A stretch of 64,000 nt of DNA from Brevibacterium oceani (GCF_013623835.1 NZ_JABKDE010000001.1:644406-708405); one strand, 5' to 3'. Shown: positions 54,249 to 63,879, counted from the stretch's first letter. Program-made: numbers and translations. Notes: generated from the sequence alone by a model not told the origin.

Positions 54249-55343
54249 TTAGTCCATGTACCTATTCACTGTTGCTCGGATTGCTTCGGCGTGCTCGTAG
54301 ATGGAATCTAGGCCTTCTAGCTCGTGTCGAGTCTCAGACTTGTTTTCGTCAAACAGTCCAATGTACTTCTTGCTCTTGCTGTTGAAATGAAGTCGCGCGA
54401 TTGGTTTCCGGTTGTTGTCATCTAGCAAGACGGCAAAGTAGGACTTGGAATCGCGTTGTGCGACTCGCTCAGGCTTGACTTCACTGCAAGCGATTGCCTT
54501 GACGATCTGGTAACCCTCAAGCTCTTCAAGAGTTGTTTCGATTGTTGTATCCCGGTCCAGATCTTCTTCAGCTACAGGCTGACTAGTGGGGGCGTCTGCA
54601 TTATCTGAAATCTTTGCCGACGCGTACGAAGCACCAAGCGCAGACTTGAGGCGGTCATTGGCTTCCTCGTTTAGGAATTGTTTGCAGGCTTTTCCGACAA
54701 GTTCTGTGAATAGAACTCGGATCTCCTGGGTGAACCGACCGTCATATACCCGCGAGGTGAAGAGACGCACGAAATCAGAATCAGGTTCTTTGAACTGCGA
54801 CGTGATTTCTCGCTTGAGTGCACCTACATACTTCAGTTCCTCTGCGGCACTGTAGATGGAATTGAGGTCGAAGTCTTCTTTGGTCAGCTTTCTCAGTTCC
54901 GGAAGGATCGATTCGTCTATATCACTGAGGTCGAGGACCATGAACGGCCGATCATCCATGCGGTTTGGAGCGTCAAGATCGGTGTAGAAATTGTAGATCT
55001 CACCGTTCGTGAGAATGGCGATTTGCGCGTTGGTGACTGAGAAGTAGCGGTAGAGCTGAGAGGCGTGTTCCACCTTGAGCGAGCCTGTAGTCGGCTTGCA
55101 TTCGATGAGGAGCTGTACCTCGCCCTCACGCATAATGGCGTAGTCCACCTTTTCGCCACGTTTGACTCCTACGTCGGCGGTGAACTCTGGGACTACTTCA
55201 AGAGGATTGAAAATGTCGTAGCCGAGAATGGTGGAGATGAACGGCATGATGAACGCGTTCTTCGTTGCTTCTTCTGTCAGTATCGCGTCTCGCTGATTGT
55301 GGATCTTCGTCGCTAGTGCGGCCAGTCGCTCTTCGAATTCCAT
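54249..55343 (-). CDS. Orphan HsdR N-terminal-type restriction nuclease
   Basis: 364 aa. N-terminal region TEEATKNAFIMPFISTILGYD and GVKRGEKVDYAIMREGEVQLLIECKPT gives the type I restriction R-subunit nuclease core (PD-(D/E)xK: D in VDYAI, ExK in IECK). No motor domain, and no HsdM or HsdS partner in the window. The C-terminal ~90 residues are an extra domain (SYFAVLLDDNNRKPIARLHF). Such stand-alone proteins are frequent on prophages and probably act in defence or exclusion. Convergent with the HNH gene with only 8 bp between. Confidence 0.8.
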   Translation of the reverse strand: MEFEERLAALATKIHNQRDAILTEEATKNAFIMPFISTILGYDIFNPLEVVPEFTADVGVKRGEKVDYAIMREGEVQLLIECKPTTGSLKVEHASQLYRYFSVTNAQIAILTNGEIYNFYTDLDAPNRMDDRPFMVLDLSDIDESILPELRKLTKEDFDLNSIYSAAEELKYVGALKREITSQFKEPDSDFVRLFTSRVYDGRFTQEIRVLFTELVGKACKQFLNEEANDRLKSALGASYASAKISDNADAPTSQPVAEEDLDRDTTIETTLEELEGYQIVKAIACSEVKPERVAQRDSKSYFAVLLDDNNRKPIARLHFNSKSKKYIGLFDENKSETRHELEGLDSIYEHAEAIRATVNRYMD

Positions 55344-55444
55344 GTTCTCCTCCTTGAGTTAATCCCAAGAGTAACCGTGACAAAAGTTTTTGCCTACTAC
55401 CGTCACACAGTGCGCTTCGGGCGCATGCTTCCGGCGCGTCTCAA

Positions 55445-55756
55445 TTACCGACTGTTGACTATAGGTGCAGGTGGACGGCCCGAATTTACTGTTTGCGGTT
55501 TGATAGTTGGATTTACCAATCCTGCTGTCATCAAGGTGATGAGAACCCAACCGGGCACGTCACCGCGATCGGGCGGATCGTACTCGCTGTCGAAATCGGT
55601 GTCCTCCCCAGGATGGGGGCCCGAGCCGGAATCGGCCTCGGTCCCGTACTCACGGTCGGTCGCCTCGCTGCGGGTGGACCCACCTCGGCGATGGGGTGCT
55701 CCGGCGATCAGCCCGAATATGAGCGCGATGAGTCGGTAGCTGAACTGGCGGAACAT
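55445..55756 (-). pseudogene. 5' part of the Tad pilin-like gene, C-terminus replaced by element sequence
   Basis: Host residues 1-80 (MFRQFSYRLIALIFGLI... DRGDVPGWVLITLMTAGLV) run to 55515; the frame then continues 22 residues into the element (NPTIKPQ...) and stops at 55445. The G-DVPGWVLITLMTAGLV segment looks like a Flp/type-IV-like prepilin junction and membrane helix; its second half is now at 42864-42947. ATG 55756 has a strong GAAGGAG 5 nt upstream; GTG 55861, which overlaps the tadC stop, is the alternative. Confidence 0.88.
55511..55518. other. attR junction
   Basis: ATTTACCA with presumed crossover AC at 55515-55516; element to the left, host pilin-like gene 5' part to the right. 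Confidence 0.75.
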
Positions 55757-55857
55757 GGTGTCTCCTTCTTCCGGGTGAACTGCGGGACGATCATCTGGGT
55801 CAGGTTCGACCTTCGGTCGATGGGCTGCGGCGTGCTCCGGTGCACGCGGATCGGCGG

Positions 55858-56796
55858 TCACGGGCTGAGGTCGAGGACGGTCAGGGACGGGAAGACGGCG
55901 AAGATGACGGTGACGGGGAGGACGAAGACGACGACGGGTACCAGCATCCCGATCTCCTTCCTCCCGGAGAGCTCGAGCAGTCGTCGTCGTGACTGTTCGC
56001 GCACGTCAGCGGCTTGGGAACGCAGCACCTCGGCCAACGGCGTGCCGCGGGTCATCGACACTGCCAGACCGTCGACGAATTGGACGATCTCGGGGATCGC
56101 GATGCGCGTGGCCATGCCGTCGAGCGCTTCGACCAGAGGAGTGCCTGTGCGGGTGGCGGCCAAGGCTGCCCGGAGTTCGTCGATGAGGTCACCCGAGCAT
56201 GTGCGGCACACGCGTTCGAGAGCCTCGACGATGCCCTCACCTGCGGTGATAGATAGAGCGAGGAGTTCGGCGACGGTGGGGAACTCGGCGAGGACGCGGG
56301 ATTCGTGCCGGTTGATCGCCTGACTGAGGCGCCAATCGTTGAACACGTGGCCGGCGATGCCGCCGCTGATGATGAGGACGAGGGTGACGATGGGGGAGAA
56401 TCCGCGCTGGGCCGACAGCAGACCGGCCAGCCCTCCGCCGGCGATCATGCCCACGAGGATGCTGAGCACCTGGTTGATGCGGAAGCGTTCGATCGTGGCA
56501 TTCCCGCCGAGGCGGTCGATGCGCAGCCGCAGAGTCGCATCCGTGGTGATGCGCGAGGTCACCCAGAGCGTCGAGGTGACCAGCCACGATTTCGCCAGTC
56601 CCCAGAATCCTTCGGTGCGCGGGGTCGGGGGAGCGTAGATGTCGACCAGGGACTCCTGATCGCGCAGGTACGGTGCGATCCGCGACGACAGGCTGGGACG
56701 GCGCAGGGGAGGCAATGCGAAGACGAAGGCGCACAGGGCGAGTCCGTTGAGCAGTCCGAGTGCGAGCACGGACAGGGGATCGCCGAGGATGCTCAT
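55858..56796 (-). CDS. tadC: Tad pilus inner-membrane protein TadC
   Basis: 312 aa. T2SS-F/GspF-type domain: membrane helix near the N-terminus, a central pair (ILVGMIAGGGLAGLL), the cytoplasmic F domain (ALSITAGEGIVEALERV, LAVSMTRGTPLAEVLRSQAADVREQ), and a last helix VVFVLPVTVIFAVFPSL. Together with TadB it forms the pilus platform. ATG 56796 overlaps the tadB stop (ATGA). Confidence 0.9.
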   Translation of the reverse strand: MSILGDPLSVLALGLLNGLALCAFVFALPPLRRPSLSSRIAPYLRDQESLVDIYAPPTPRTEGFWGLAKSWLVTSTLWVTSRITTDATLRLRIDRLGGNATIERFRINQVLSILVGMIAGGGLAGLLSAQRGFSPIVTLVLIISGGIAGHVFNDWRLSQAINRHESRVLAEFPTVAELLALSITAGEGIVEALERVCRTCSGDLIDELRAALAATRTGTPLVEALDGMATRIAIPEIVQFVDGLAVSMTRGTPLAEVLRSQAADVREQSRRRLLELSGRKEIGMLVPVVVFVLPVTVIFAVFPSLTVLDLSP

Positions 56797-57734
56797 GCCG
56801 CCTGCCCGCCGGTCTCGTCTGCGGCGCCGATGAAGCGGCGGTGCGCTGCGCTGAGTGAGGAGCCTTCGATGACGCGCGGTTCGCTCGGGAGTCTGCCGAT
56901 GCGCTTCATCGCCTGGTAGGCCAGCAGCGATACGACGAATCCTGCGGCCAACAGGATGAGGCCCGTCTGTGAGTTGTAGGCCGTCGCGGTCTCCGGCCGG
57001 GTGGACAGCAGCGCGAGCACCACCCATGGTGCGGCCACGGCCAGACGGGCGCCGTTGACGGTCCACTGCTGTCGGGCAGAGAGTTCGTTGCGGGTCCGAG
57101 CGTCATCGCGTACGAACTGCGCCAGGGCGCGCAGCATGGTGCCGAGATCACTGCCGCCGACCTGCCGAGTGACGCTCAATGCTGCGACGATGCGGTCGGC
57201 CACCGGATCCGCACTGACCTGCCTGAAGCGCTCGAGTGCGAGGGCGAACGAACCGCTGGCACGGTATTCCTCCGCGAAGACCTCGAACAGGGGACGCAGC
57301 GGCTCCGGTCCTCGATAAGCGAGTGAACTCAGGGCCTCGGGCAGGGACAGGCCCGCTCGGACTCCGGAATTGAGGTGGTCGAGGGTCTCCGGCCACAGCT
57401 CGCGCCGCATCACTTCGCGACCGCGCGCACGGTGCTGGAGCAGACGGTGGGGCAGCCACGAGGTGAAGAGGCCGAAGCACAGGGCGATCGCCCACGAACC
57501 GGTGAGCACGGTGGCGACGACCGCGACGATGCAGAAGGCGGCGATAGAAATGAGGAGCAGGTGCACCGGGCGCAGACGAGGAAACCCGGCCCCGGTGAGC
57601 ATGTCGTCGAGTTCGCGCACCCACCGCCGCTGCGTCCTCGCCCCGGTCGGTCGCTGCCACAGCGACATCCAGATGAGCAGCAGCCCGACCCCGAGGCAGG
57701 CGCCGATGAGCAGTGCGTACTGCGAATAGCTCAC
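56793..57734 (-). CDS. tadB: Tad pilus inner-membrane protein TadB
   Basis: 313 aa. Two N-terminal helix groups (ALLIGACLGVGLLLIWMSL; LLLISIAAFCIVAVVATVL), F domain with LSLPEALSSLAYRGPEPLR and FALALERFRQVSADPVADRI, and C-terminal helices. GTG 57734 (VSYSQYALL) overlaps the tadA stop (GTGA). Pairs with TadC and the TadA ATPase. Confidence 0.9.
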   Translation of the reverse strand: MSYSQYALLIGACLGVGLLLIWMSLWQRPTGARTQRRWVRELDDMLTGAGFPRLRPVHLLLISIAAFCIVAVVATVLTGSWAIALCFGLFTSWLPHRLLQHRARGREVMRRELWPETLDHLNSGVRAGLSLPEALSSLAYRGPEPLRPLFEVFAEEYRASGSFALALERFRQVSADPVADRIVAALSVTRQVGGSDLGTMLRALAQFVRDDARTRNELSARQQWTVNGARLAVAAPWVVLALLSTRPETATAYNSQTGLILLAAGFVVSLLAYQAMKRIGRLPSEPRVIEGSSLSAAHRRFIGAADETGGQAA

Positions 57735-58954
57735 GCCGCCTCCAGAATGGCGTGCAGATCCCGGCCGATGGCCGCGAATCGTTCGCCGAGGTGGCCGAAC
57801 CCCTGACCGCGGACGAGCTGTCCGTGTGGGGAGTGGAAGATCGTGTCGAGTTCGACGACGTCGCCTTCGACGCCGCCGGGGACGGCACAGATTTCGTCGA
57901 CGCGGCGCACCCCGGTGGGGTCCCGTCGCAGGTGGACGACGACGTCGAGGCTGACCGCGACGGTGGGGACGACGAAGGCCGACGAGATGTTCGCCCCGGC
58001 GAGCAGGGGCAGCGTGCAGATCTTCGTGATCGCCGCGCGAGCGGAGTTCGCGTGCAGCGTCGACATTCCGGCGAGACCCGAATTCAAGGCGATGAGCATG
58101 TCGAGGCTCTCGGCCTCTCGGACCTCGCCGACGATGATGCGGGTCGGGCGCATGCGCAGGGCCTCTTTGACCAGGGCCCGCAGAGTGACCTCGCCGGTGC
58201 CTTCGAGCGAGGGCTGGCGGCACTGCATCGGCACCCAGTCGCGGCTGGGCAGGTTGAGTTCGAAGACCTCTTCGCAGGAGATCGTGCGCTCGCGGGCCGG
58301 GATCGAACCGGCCAGGGCGTTGAGCATGGTGGTCTTCCCGGCCTGCGTCGCCCCGGAGACGAGGATGTTCGCTCCGCAGGCCACGGATGCGTCGAGGAAT
58401 GCGGCGGCGCTCGGGGTGAGCGAGCCGTTCGAGACGAGATTTTCCAGATTGCGGGGACGGGCGATGAACTTGCGGATATTCACGGCCGGGTGGCTGCGCG
58501 TGATGTCGGGCAGCACCACGTGCAGGCGGGAACCGTCGGGCAGGATCGCATCGACGAAGGGCTGCGAGAGGTCGACGCGACGACCCGAGGTGCGCAGCAT
58601 CCGCTCGATGAGGTCGTCGAGTTCAGCGGAGCTGAGCTTCGTCGTCGTCAGCTGGTGGACACCGTCGACGGCGATGAAGACTTCGCTGGGACTGTTGATC
58701 CAGATCTCCTCGACGTGCGGGTCGTCGAAATAGTCCTGCAGGACGCCGAAGCCGGAGAGCTGATTGTCGATACGCCGGAAGGTCTCCTCCTTGTCCTCGA
58801 GGAGTGGCAGGTCGGCGACGAGGCTGCGTTCGTCATATTCGGCGATGACGGTGCGGATGAGCTCGCGGGAGCGCTGGATATCGGCGCGCGGGTCCACATC
58901 GAGATCCCTGATCCGTTTGTGGACCTCGCTGGTGATGACTTCGGTGGCTTCCAC
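57731..58954 (-). CDS. tadA: Tad pilus ATPase TadA/CpaF
   Basis: 407 aa. Secretion ATPase powering pilus assembly. N-terminal domain, then VEEIWINSPSEVFIAVDG, RVDLSQPFVDAILPDGSRLHVVLP, Walker A LVSGATQAGKTTMLNAL, Asp/His boxes (EVREAESLDMLIALNSG, GMSTLHANSARAAITK). GTG start at 58954. First gene of the operon; the promoter should lie in 58955-59100. Confidence 0.93.
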   Translation of the reverse strand: MEATEVITSEVHKRIRDLDVDPRADIQRSRELIRTVIAEYDERSLVADLPLLEDKEETFRRIDNQLSGFGVLQDYFDDPHVEEIWINSPSEVFIAVDGVHQLTTTKLSSAELDDLIERMLRTSGRRVDLSQPFVDAILPDGSRLHVVLPDITRSHPAVNIRKFIARPRNLENLVSNGSLTPSAAAFLDASVACGANILVSGATQAGKTTMLNALAGSIPARERTISCEEVFELNLPSRDWVPMQCRQPSLEGTGEVTLRALVKEALRMRPTRIIVGEVREAESLDMLIALNSGLAGMSTLHANSARAAITKICTLPLLAGANISSAFVVPTVAVSLDVVVHLRRDPTGVRRVDEICAVPGGVEGDVVELDTIFHSPHGQLVRGQGFGHLGERFAAIGRDLHAILEAA

Positions 58955-59465
58955 AGTGAACCCTTGCCCAGACCATTCAAATGACAGCGAGATTTGCTGT
59001 TTAACCTATCTGTAGTCGAATGAATAATCCAGAGTGTTTGCAAATCTGTGGATAACTTCCGTGTGGTTTGCCTAATGACGGAAGTGTAGTTACATAATAT
59101 GTCTTTGCGTGCGGCCGAGGGCGGGAGCGGAGTGCGCTTGGGGGCGGGTCTGTCGTGCTGCGCAGGGGCTGTCTGAGGGTATCGGTGTCCAGTTGCGTGG
59201 AACCGCGTTACGGTATACATTTTCCTCACCAGTTCTCGCGATGCAGCGACTCGAGCCGCGCCGCCGGCGGCGCTTTTGGTTCCCGGTTGCTGAGTCGGCT
59301 CTTCCGCGGGCACCTGCGCCGACCTGTGCCGGTACGAAGAATCTCAGATTCTACAACTCGTAGAAATAGTTCTACCGACCGTACTAGCGTCGAATGTGCA
59401 AGCAGAACAGCGACCTGACCAGGCCGCTCCAGCACTGCGGTGACCATGCCGCGAAAGGAGCAGAA
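58955..59465. promoter_or_regulatory. Intergenic region: tad promoter side and flavohemoglobin operator
   Basis: About 510 bases. Near the tad side is an inverted repeat ACTTCCG (59055-59061) / CGGAAGT (59079-59085). Near the right end are TTCTAC (59349-59354), GTAGAA (59360-59365) and TTCTAC (59370-59375): a 17-bp palindrome TTCTACAACTCGTAGAA plus a third half-site, a likely operator for the nitrosative-stress gene that follows. Open frames here (59109, 59155) look non-coding. Confidence 0.5.
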
Positions 59466-59747
59466 GTGATCTCCCAGCCCGCTCTCGCCATCGTCCGGAA
59501 CACCCTCCCCGCCGTCGGGGCCGCCATCGGCGACATCACCCCGATCGTCTACAAGCGGATGTTCACCGCGCGTCCCGAACTGCTGCGAGATCTGTTCAAC
59601 CGCGGCAACCAGGCCCAGGGCGAGCAGCAGAAGGCTCTGGCCGGCGCGATCCGAACCGGGCGGCTCGTGAACCGGCGGATGCGCGCCGAGGTGGCCCAAC
59701 CTCGGCGCGCATCCGCCGTTTCCTGCCCCGGGGAGGGCATGCACTAG
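59466..59747 (+). pseudogene. hmp: Gutted flavohemoglobin gene (N-terminal remnant)
   Basis: GTG 59466 with AAAGGAG 6 nt upstream opens ISQPALAIVRNTLPAVGAAI, then YKRMFTARPELLRDLFNRGN and QQKALAGAI, the first ~55 residues of flavohemoglobin (nitric oxide dioxygenase). After RTGRL the sequence no longer matches and soon stops; the haem-ligand His region, the FAD and NAD domains (about 330 residues) are missing. The remaining tail runs into the hairpin at 59673. An internal deletion that kept promoter, start and terminator is the simplest reading. Confidence 0.8.
59673..59721 (+). terminator. 19-bp hairpin at the end of the flavohemoglobin remnant
   Basis: Perfect arms 59673-59691 and 59700-59718 (CGGCGGATGCGCGCCGAGG and its complement), 8-nt loop, then TTTCC. 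Confidence 0.85.
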
Positions 59748-59759
59748 AATCGAGGCATT

Positions 59760-60884
59760 ATGGCCTCCACTGATTACTCTTCCGAAATCGCCAACCTCCG
59801 TCAGACGTACAAGGCGATTCTCGACGTGTCCGACCTGGACAATCTGCGCGACGAGGTCGCCGAGCTCACTGAGGAGGCGTCGTCGCCGACCTTCTGGGAC
59901 GACCCGGATTCGGCGCAGAAGACCTCGGCGAAACTTTCGCACAAGCAGGGGACTCTGGAGAAGCTCGAGAAGTTCGGGCAGCGGATCGACGATGCCGAGC
60001 TCCTCGTCGAGATGTCGCAGGACGAGGGTGACGCCGACTCACTCGAAGAAGCTGATCGGGACATCAAGAAGCTGCGCGATCAGCTGGCCGAGCTCGAGAT
60101 CTCGACTCTGCTCAACCACGAGTACGACGAACGCTCGGCCGTCGTCACCGTGCGTTCGGGTGCCGGCGGCGACGATGCGACCGACTGGGCGCAGATGCTC
60201 ACCCGCATGTACATCCGCTGGGCGGAGAACCGCGGTTACGGCGTTCAGGAGCTCGACACCTCCTACGCCGAAGGCGCCGGAGTGAAGTCCGCGACGATCC
60301 AGATCAACGCCCCCTACGCCTACGGCACGTTGTCGGTCGAGGCCGGCACCCACCGCCTCGTGCGCATCAGCCCCTTCGACAATCAGGGCCGCCGGCAGAC
60401 CTCCTTCGCTGCGGTCGAGGTGGTCCCGCTCATCGAGTCGACCGACCACATCGAGGTCGACGAGAACGACCTGCGCATCGACGTCTACCGGTCCTCAGGG
60501 CCCGGCGGGCAGTCGGTGAACACGACGGACTCGGCCGTGCGCATCACCCACATCCCCACCGGCGTGGTCGTGAGCATGCAGAACGAGAAGTCACAGATCC
60601 AGAACCGTGAGGCCGCGATGCGCGTCCTCCAGTCACGACTCCTCGAGCGCAAGCGCCAGGAAGAAGCGGCGCAGAAGAAGGAGCTGGCCGGGGACATCAA
60701 GGCCAGCTGGGGCGACCAGATGCGCTCCTATGTCACGCACCCATACCAGATGGTCAAGGACCTGCGCACCGGCTACGAGGTCAACAACCCCTCCGCGGTC
60801 TTCGACGGCGACCTCGACGGGCTCATCGAGGCCGGCATCCGCTGGCGCAAGGAACAGGAGATCGCCGAGGAGGCCGAGGCCTGA
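59760..60884 (+). CDS. prfB: Peptide chain release factor 2
   Basis: Recognises UGA and UAA stop codons. N-terminal helical domain, [14 protein letters not shown], the SPF tripeptide in [16 protein letters not shown], and the catalytic GGQ in [19 protein letters not shown] (around residue 249). 374 aa, read in a single frame: there is no programmed frameshift, as normal for actinobacteria. TAGAAT at 59745-59750 gives a very short leader. Confidence 0.96.
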   Translation: MASTDYSSEIANLRQTYKAILDVSDLDNLRDEVAELTEEASSPTFWDDPDSAQKTSAKLSHKQGTLEKLEKFGQRIDDAELLVEMSQDEGDADSLEEADRDIKKLRDQLAELEISTLLNHEYDERSAVVTVRSGAGGDDATDWAQMLTRMYIRWAENRGYGVQELDTSYAEGAGVKSATIQINAPYAYGTLSVEAGTHRLVRISPFDNQGRRQTSFAAVEVVPLIESTDHIEVDENDLRIDVYRSSGPGGQSVNTTDSAVRITHIPTGVVVSMQNEKSQIQNREAAMRVLQSRLLERKRQEEAAQKKELAGDIKASWGDQMRSYVTHPYQMVKDLRTGYEVNNPSAVFDGDLDGLIEAGIRWRKEQEIAEEAEA

Positions 60885-61029
60885 GCTGACCGCCGCCTCG
60901 GTGAGGGCATCGCCACAGTCCGACGACCGACTGTGAACTTCATCAGACCGCAACACACGCCCGCTCGCCTCCCGGGACATCACGGAGCTGTTACGTACAG
61001 TGGAAACGGCCGAGCCACCCGCGACATGA

Positions 61030-61731
61030 TTGAAGACCGACTTGATCAGATTCGACTCCGTTTCGAAGTCCTACGACACACGAACACGTAAGGCACTCGA
61101 CGACATCTCGTTCGAAGCCGACCGCGGTGAATTCGTGTTCCTCGTCGGAGCCTCCGGTTCGGGAAAGTCCACGGTCATCCGCCTCATCCTCCGCGAAGAG
61201 GTCCCGACTGCCGGGCGGATCCACATCGCCGGGAAGTCCGTGGTGAAGATGCCCAGCTGGAAGGTGCCCTACCTGCGGCGGGGGATCGGAACCGTGTTCC
61301 AGGACTTCCGTCTGCTGCCGAACAAGACCGTCTTCGCCAACGTTGCCTTCGCACTGCAGGTGATCGGTAAGTCTCGCGCGGCCATGTCGACCCTCGTCCC
61401 CGACGTCCTCGAGACCGTGGGTCTGGCAGGGAAGGAGAAGCGCTATCCCAGCGAACTCTCCGGCGGTGAGCAGCAGCGAGTGGCCATCGCCCGCGCCGTG
61501 GTCAACAAGCCCGGAATCCTGCTCGCCGATGAGCCCACGGGCAACCTCGATCCGACGACGAGTGCCGACATCATGAGCGTGCTGGAGAAGATCAACCGCA
61601 ACGGCACCACCGTGCTCATGGCCACCCACGACGGTGAGATCGTCAACCGGATGCGCCGCCGTGTCATCGAACTGCGGGAGGGCGAGATCGTCCGCGACGT
61701 CGAAGAAGGCACCTACGGAGTCGCCTCATGA
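61030..61731 (+). CDS. ftsE: Cell-division ATP-binding protein FtsE
   Basis: ATPase of the FtsEX complex that regulates septal peptidoglycan hydrolysis. [17 protein letters not shown] (Walker A), [29 protein letters not shown]. 233 aa from TTG 61030; a TTG at 61042 (giving [12 protein letters not shown]) is equally credible and more typical. Coupled to ftsX by ATGA. Confidence 0.95.
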   Translation: MKTDLIRFDSVSKSYDTRTRKALDDISFEADRGEFVFLVGASGSGKSTVIRLILREEVPTAGRIHIAGKSVVKMPSWKVPYLRRGIGTVFQDFRLLPNKTVFANVAFALQVIGKSRAAMSTLVPDVLETVGLAGKEKRYPSELSGGEQQRVAIARAVVNKPGILLADEPTGNLDPTTSADIMSVLEKINRNGTTVLMATHDGEIVNRMRRRVIELREGEIVRDVEEGTYGVAS

Positions 61732-62642
61732 GAGCCGGATTCATCCTCTCCGAGGTCGTCTCGGGCCTGCGGAAGAACTTCTCCATGGTCCTCTCTGTCA
61801 TCCTCGTGACCTTCGTGTCGCTGCTCTTCGTCGGTGCCGCGATTCTGCTGCAGATGCAGGTCGGGCAGATGAAGGACTTCTGGTACGACCGAGTGCAGGT
61901 CTCTGTGTTCCTCTGCCCGTCGGACTCGGAGGCGACGAACTGCGTCGACGGTGAGGTCACCGGCGATCAGAAGGAGCAGATCAAGGCCGAACTCGAAAGC
62001 TCCGAACTCGCCCCCTATGTCGACAAGGTCTACTTCGAGGACAAGTCCGAGGCCTACGAGCACTTCCAAGACCAGTTCAAGGGCACCAGTCTCGAAGGCA
62101 CCGTGCCCAAGGACGACATGAACGAGTCCTTCCGGGTTAAACTCAAGGACGCCGAGAAGTACGACATCATCAAGGAGACGTTCTCCTCGACACCCGGAGT
62201 CGAAGAGGTCGTCGACCAGAACCAGCTGCTCGACCGGCTGTTCGGGGTGCTCAACATCGCCACCATCGTGGCCGTGGCCATCGCCGGCATCATGCTCGTG
62301 TGCGCGATGCTGCTCATCGCCACCACCATCCGCCTCTCCGCGTTCTCCCGACGCCGGGAGACCGGCATCATGCGACTCGTCGGTGCCTCGAACACCTTCA
62401 TCCAGATGCCGTTCCTCCTTGAGGGAGTCATCGCCTCGGCGATCGGCGCGACACTGTCGGCCGGCGTGCTGGGTCTGCTCGTGCACTTCGGCATCAGCGG
62501 CTGGCTGCAGGGGCAGGCGACCGGGTTCAGCCTCATCTCCGGCTGGGACGTTCTCCTCATCGCCCCCGTGCTCATCGTCATCGGCGTGATCATGGCCGGA
62601 GCCTCCTCGTTGATCACCCTCAACAAGTACACGAAGGTCTGA
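61728..62642 (+). CDS. ftsX: Cell-division permease-like protein FtsX
   Basis: 304 aa with four membrane helices: one near the N-terminus ([20 protein letters not shown]), a large extracellular domain (about 50-165) that contacts a hydrolase, and three C-terminal helices ([20 protein letters not shown] and following). FtsX_ECD features are present. Starts in the ftsE stop. Confidence 0.95.
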   Translation: MRAGFILSEVVSGLRKNFSMVLSVILVTFVSLLFVGAAILLQMQVGQMKDFWYDRVQVSVFLCPSDSEATNCVDGEVTGDQKEQIKAELESSELAPYVDKVYFEDKSEAYEHFQDQFKGTSLEGTVPKDDMNESFRVKLKDAEKYDIIKETFSSTPGVEEVVDQNQLLDRLFGVLNIATIVAVAIAGIMLVCAMLLIATTIRLSAFSRRRETGIMRLVGASNTFIQMPFLLEGVIASAIGATLSAGVLGLLVHFGISGWLQGQATGFSLISGWDVLLIAPVLIVIGVIMAGASSLITLNKYTKV

Positions 62643-62643
62643 G

Positions 62644-63873
62644 ATGAAGCACAGGCTCGGACTCGCCGTCACCGCGGCTGTACTCGCGCTGGTCCTGCCG
62701 ACCGCCTCGGCGGTGGCCGACCCCAGGGACGACAAGAGCAAGGTCGATGACCGCGTCAAGGAACTCCAGCAGGAATTCGAGGGACTCGACGAGGATCTCG
62801 CGCGCGTCATCGCCGAACGCGATGAGGCGCAGGAGAAGCTGCCCGACGCGGAGGCGGAATCGAAGGCCGCCGACGATGCGTTGGCCGAGGCGATCGAGAA
62901 GGATCAGGACATGGCTGCGAGGCTGACCTCGGCCGAGAACGCGCAGAAGGATCTCAAGTCATCGATCAAGTCGGGCACCGAGGAGATCGGCAAGCACAAG
63001 ACTTCGGCCGCGCGCATCGGGCGTCAGGCGTACCAGAACTCGGGCATCACCTCGGACCTGGCGATGCTCCTGCAGATGGCCGAGGGTACGAGCGCCGACG
63101 GCGGCATCGGGCGGGTGGATTCTGCTGTGCGCAGCCAGCAGCGCACGATCGACAAGCTCTCCGAGCAGCGCGCATTGAACAAGAACAATGAGGAGCGCCT
63201 GTCGGGCGTGACCGAGAAGATCTCCGACCTCAAGGACGAAGCCGCCGAGGCTGTCGTGGCCAAGGAAGCCGCGCAGGTCGATGCGAAGAAGAAGGCCGAC
63301 AGCCTCAACGATCTGATCTCGGCGAAGGACGATGCGGAGAAGACGATCTCCGACAACAAGGCCACGACCGAGAAGCAGCTCGCCGATGAGAAGGCCGAGC
63401 AGGACCGTCTGGCGAAGAAGGTCCGCGAGTGGGAGAAGGAGCAGGAGAAGAAGGGCAACTTCACCTTCGGTGACGGTGTGCTGGCCAACCCGGCCAAGGG
63501 GTACCCGATCACTTCGCCGTTCGGCTATCGCATTCACCCGATCACGGGGGCGAAGAAGCTGCACTCCGGAACGGACTTCGGTGTTCCCTGCGGCACCCCG
63601 ATCCATGCGGCCGGCGACGGCGTCGTCGTCGGGGCCGGCTGGACTGGCGGCTACGGAAACCGGGTGGTCGTCTCCCACGGCAAGATCAAGGGCGACTCGA
63701 TCGCTTCGACGTACAACCACAACACGAAGGTCAAGGTCCACGCCGGCCAGAAGGTCAAGAAGGGCGACGTCATCTCGATCTCCGGCACGACCGGCGCCTC
63801 GACCGGCTGCCACCTGCACTTCGAGATCATGAAGAACGGCGGCTACGTCAATCCGATGCCCTACATCTCCTGA
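62644..63873 (+). CDS. Secreted M23 (LytM) peptidase with coiled coil, EnvC-like
   Basis: 409 aa. Signal peptide (VTAAVLALVLPTASAVADP), long coiled coil (about 35-260: KELQQEFEGLDEDLARVIAE and later heptads), then a C-terminal LytM domain: SPFGYRIHPITGAKKLHSGTDFG (H-x3-D zinc ligands), GGYGNRVVVSHG and CHLHFEIMKNGGYVNP (HxH). All zinc ligands are present, so it may be active. Located one base after ftsX, it is the likely partner controlled by FtsEX. Confidence 0.93.
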   Translation: MKHRLGLAVTAAVLALVLPTASAVADPRDDKSKVDDRVKELQQEFEGLDEDLARVIAERDEAQEKLPDAEAESKAADDALAEAIEKDQDMAARLTSAENAQKDLKSSIKSGTEEIGKHKTSAARIGRQAYQNSGITSDLAMLLQMAEGTSADGGIGRVDSAVRSQQRTIDKLSEQRALNKNNEERLSGVTEKISDLKDEAAEAVVAKEAAQVDAKKKADSLNDLISAKDDAEKTISDNKATTEKQLADEKAEQDRLAKKVREWEKEQEKKGNFTFGDGVLANPAKGYPITSPFGYRIHPITGAKKLHSGTDFGVPCGTPIHAAGDGVVVGAGWTGGYGNRVVVSHGKIKGDSIASTYNHNTKVKVHAGQKVKKGDVISISGTTGASTGCHLHFEIMKNGGYVNPMPYIS

Positions 63874-63879
63874 CCCCAT

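Larger units (their letters stand above)
42946..55516. mobile_element. ~12.57-kb serine-integrase element inserted in the Tad pilin-like gene
   Basis: Boundaries come from joining the host flanks: attL host side ends at the dinucleotide AC (42946-42947; GT on the gene strand) and attR host side begins at AC (55515-55516). Joining at this GT gives one continuous 324-bp frame (107 aa), GLVVALWALAG across the junction. The inferred attP shows partial dyad symmetry around GT (GTTG...CAAC arms), as serine integrase sites do. The interior is visibly AT-richer, carries phage/plasmid-type genes, and lacks structural or transfer genes. Confidence 0.9.

Noticed and set aside
42946..55516. Complete prophage
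   Set aside because: No terminase, portal, capsid, tail, holin or lysin genes; gene set fits a satellite or integrative element.
59109..59418. Two overlapping open frames before the flavohemoglobin remnant
   Set aside because: No ribosome site, no recognisable residues, and they cover the TTCTAC/GTAGAA operator.
59760..60884. Programmed frameshift in prfB
   Set aside because: The release factor gene is continuous in one frame; no early in-frame TGA exists.
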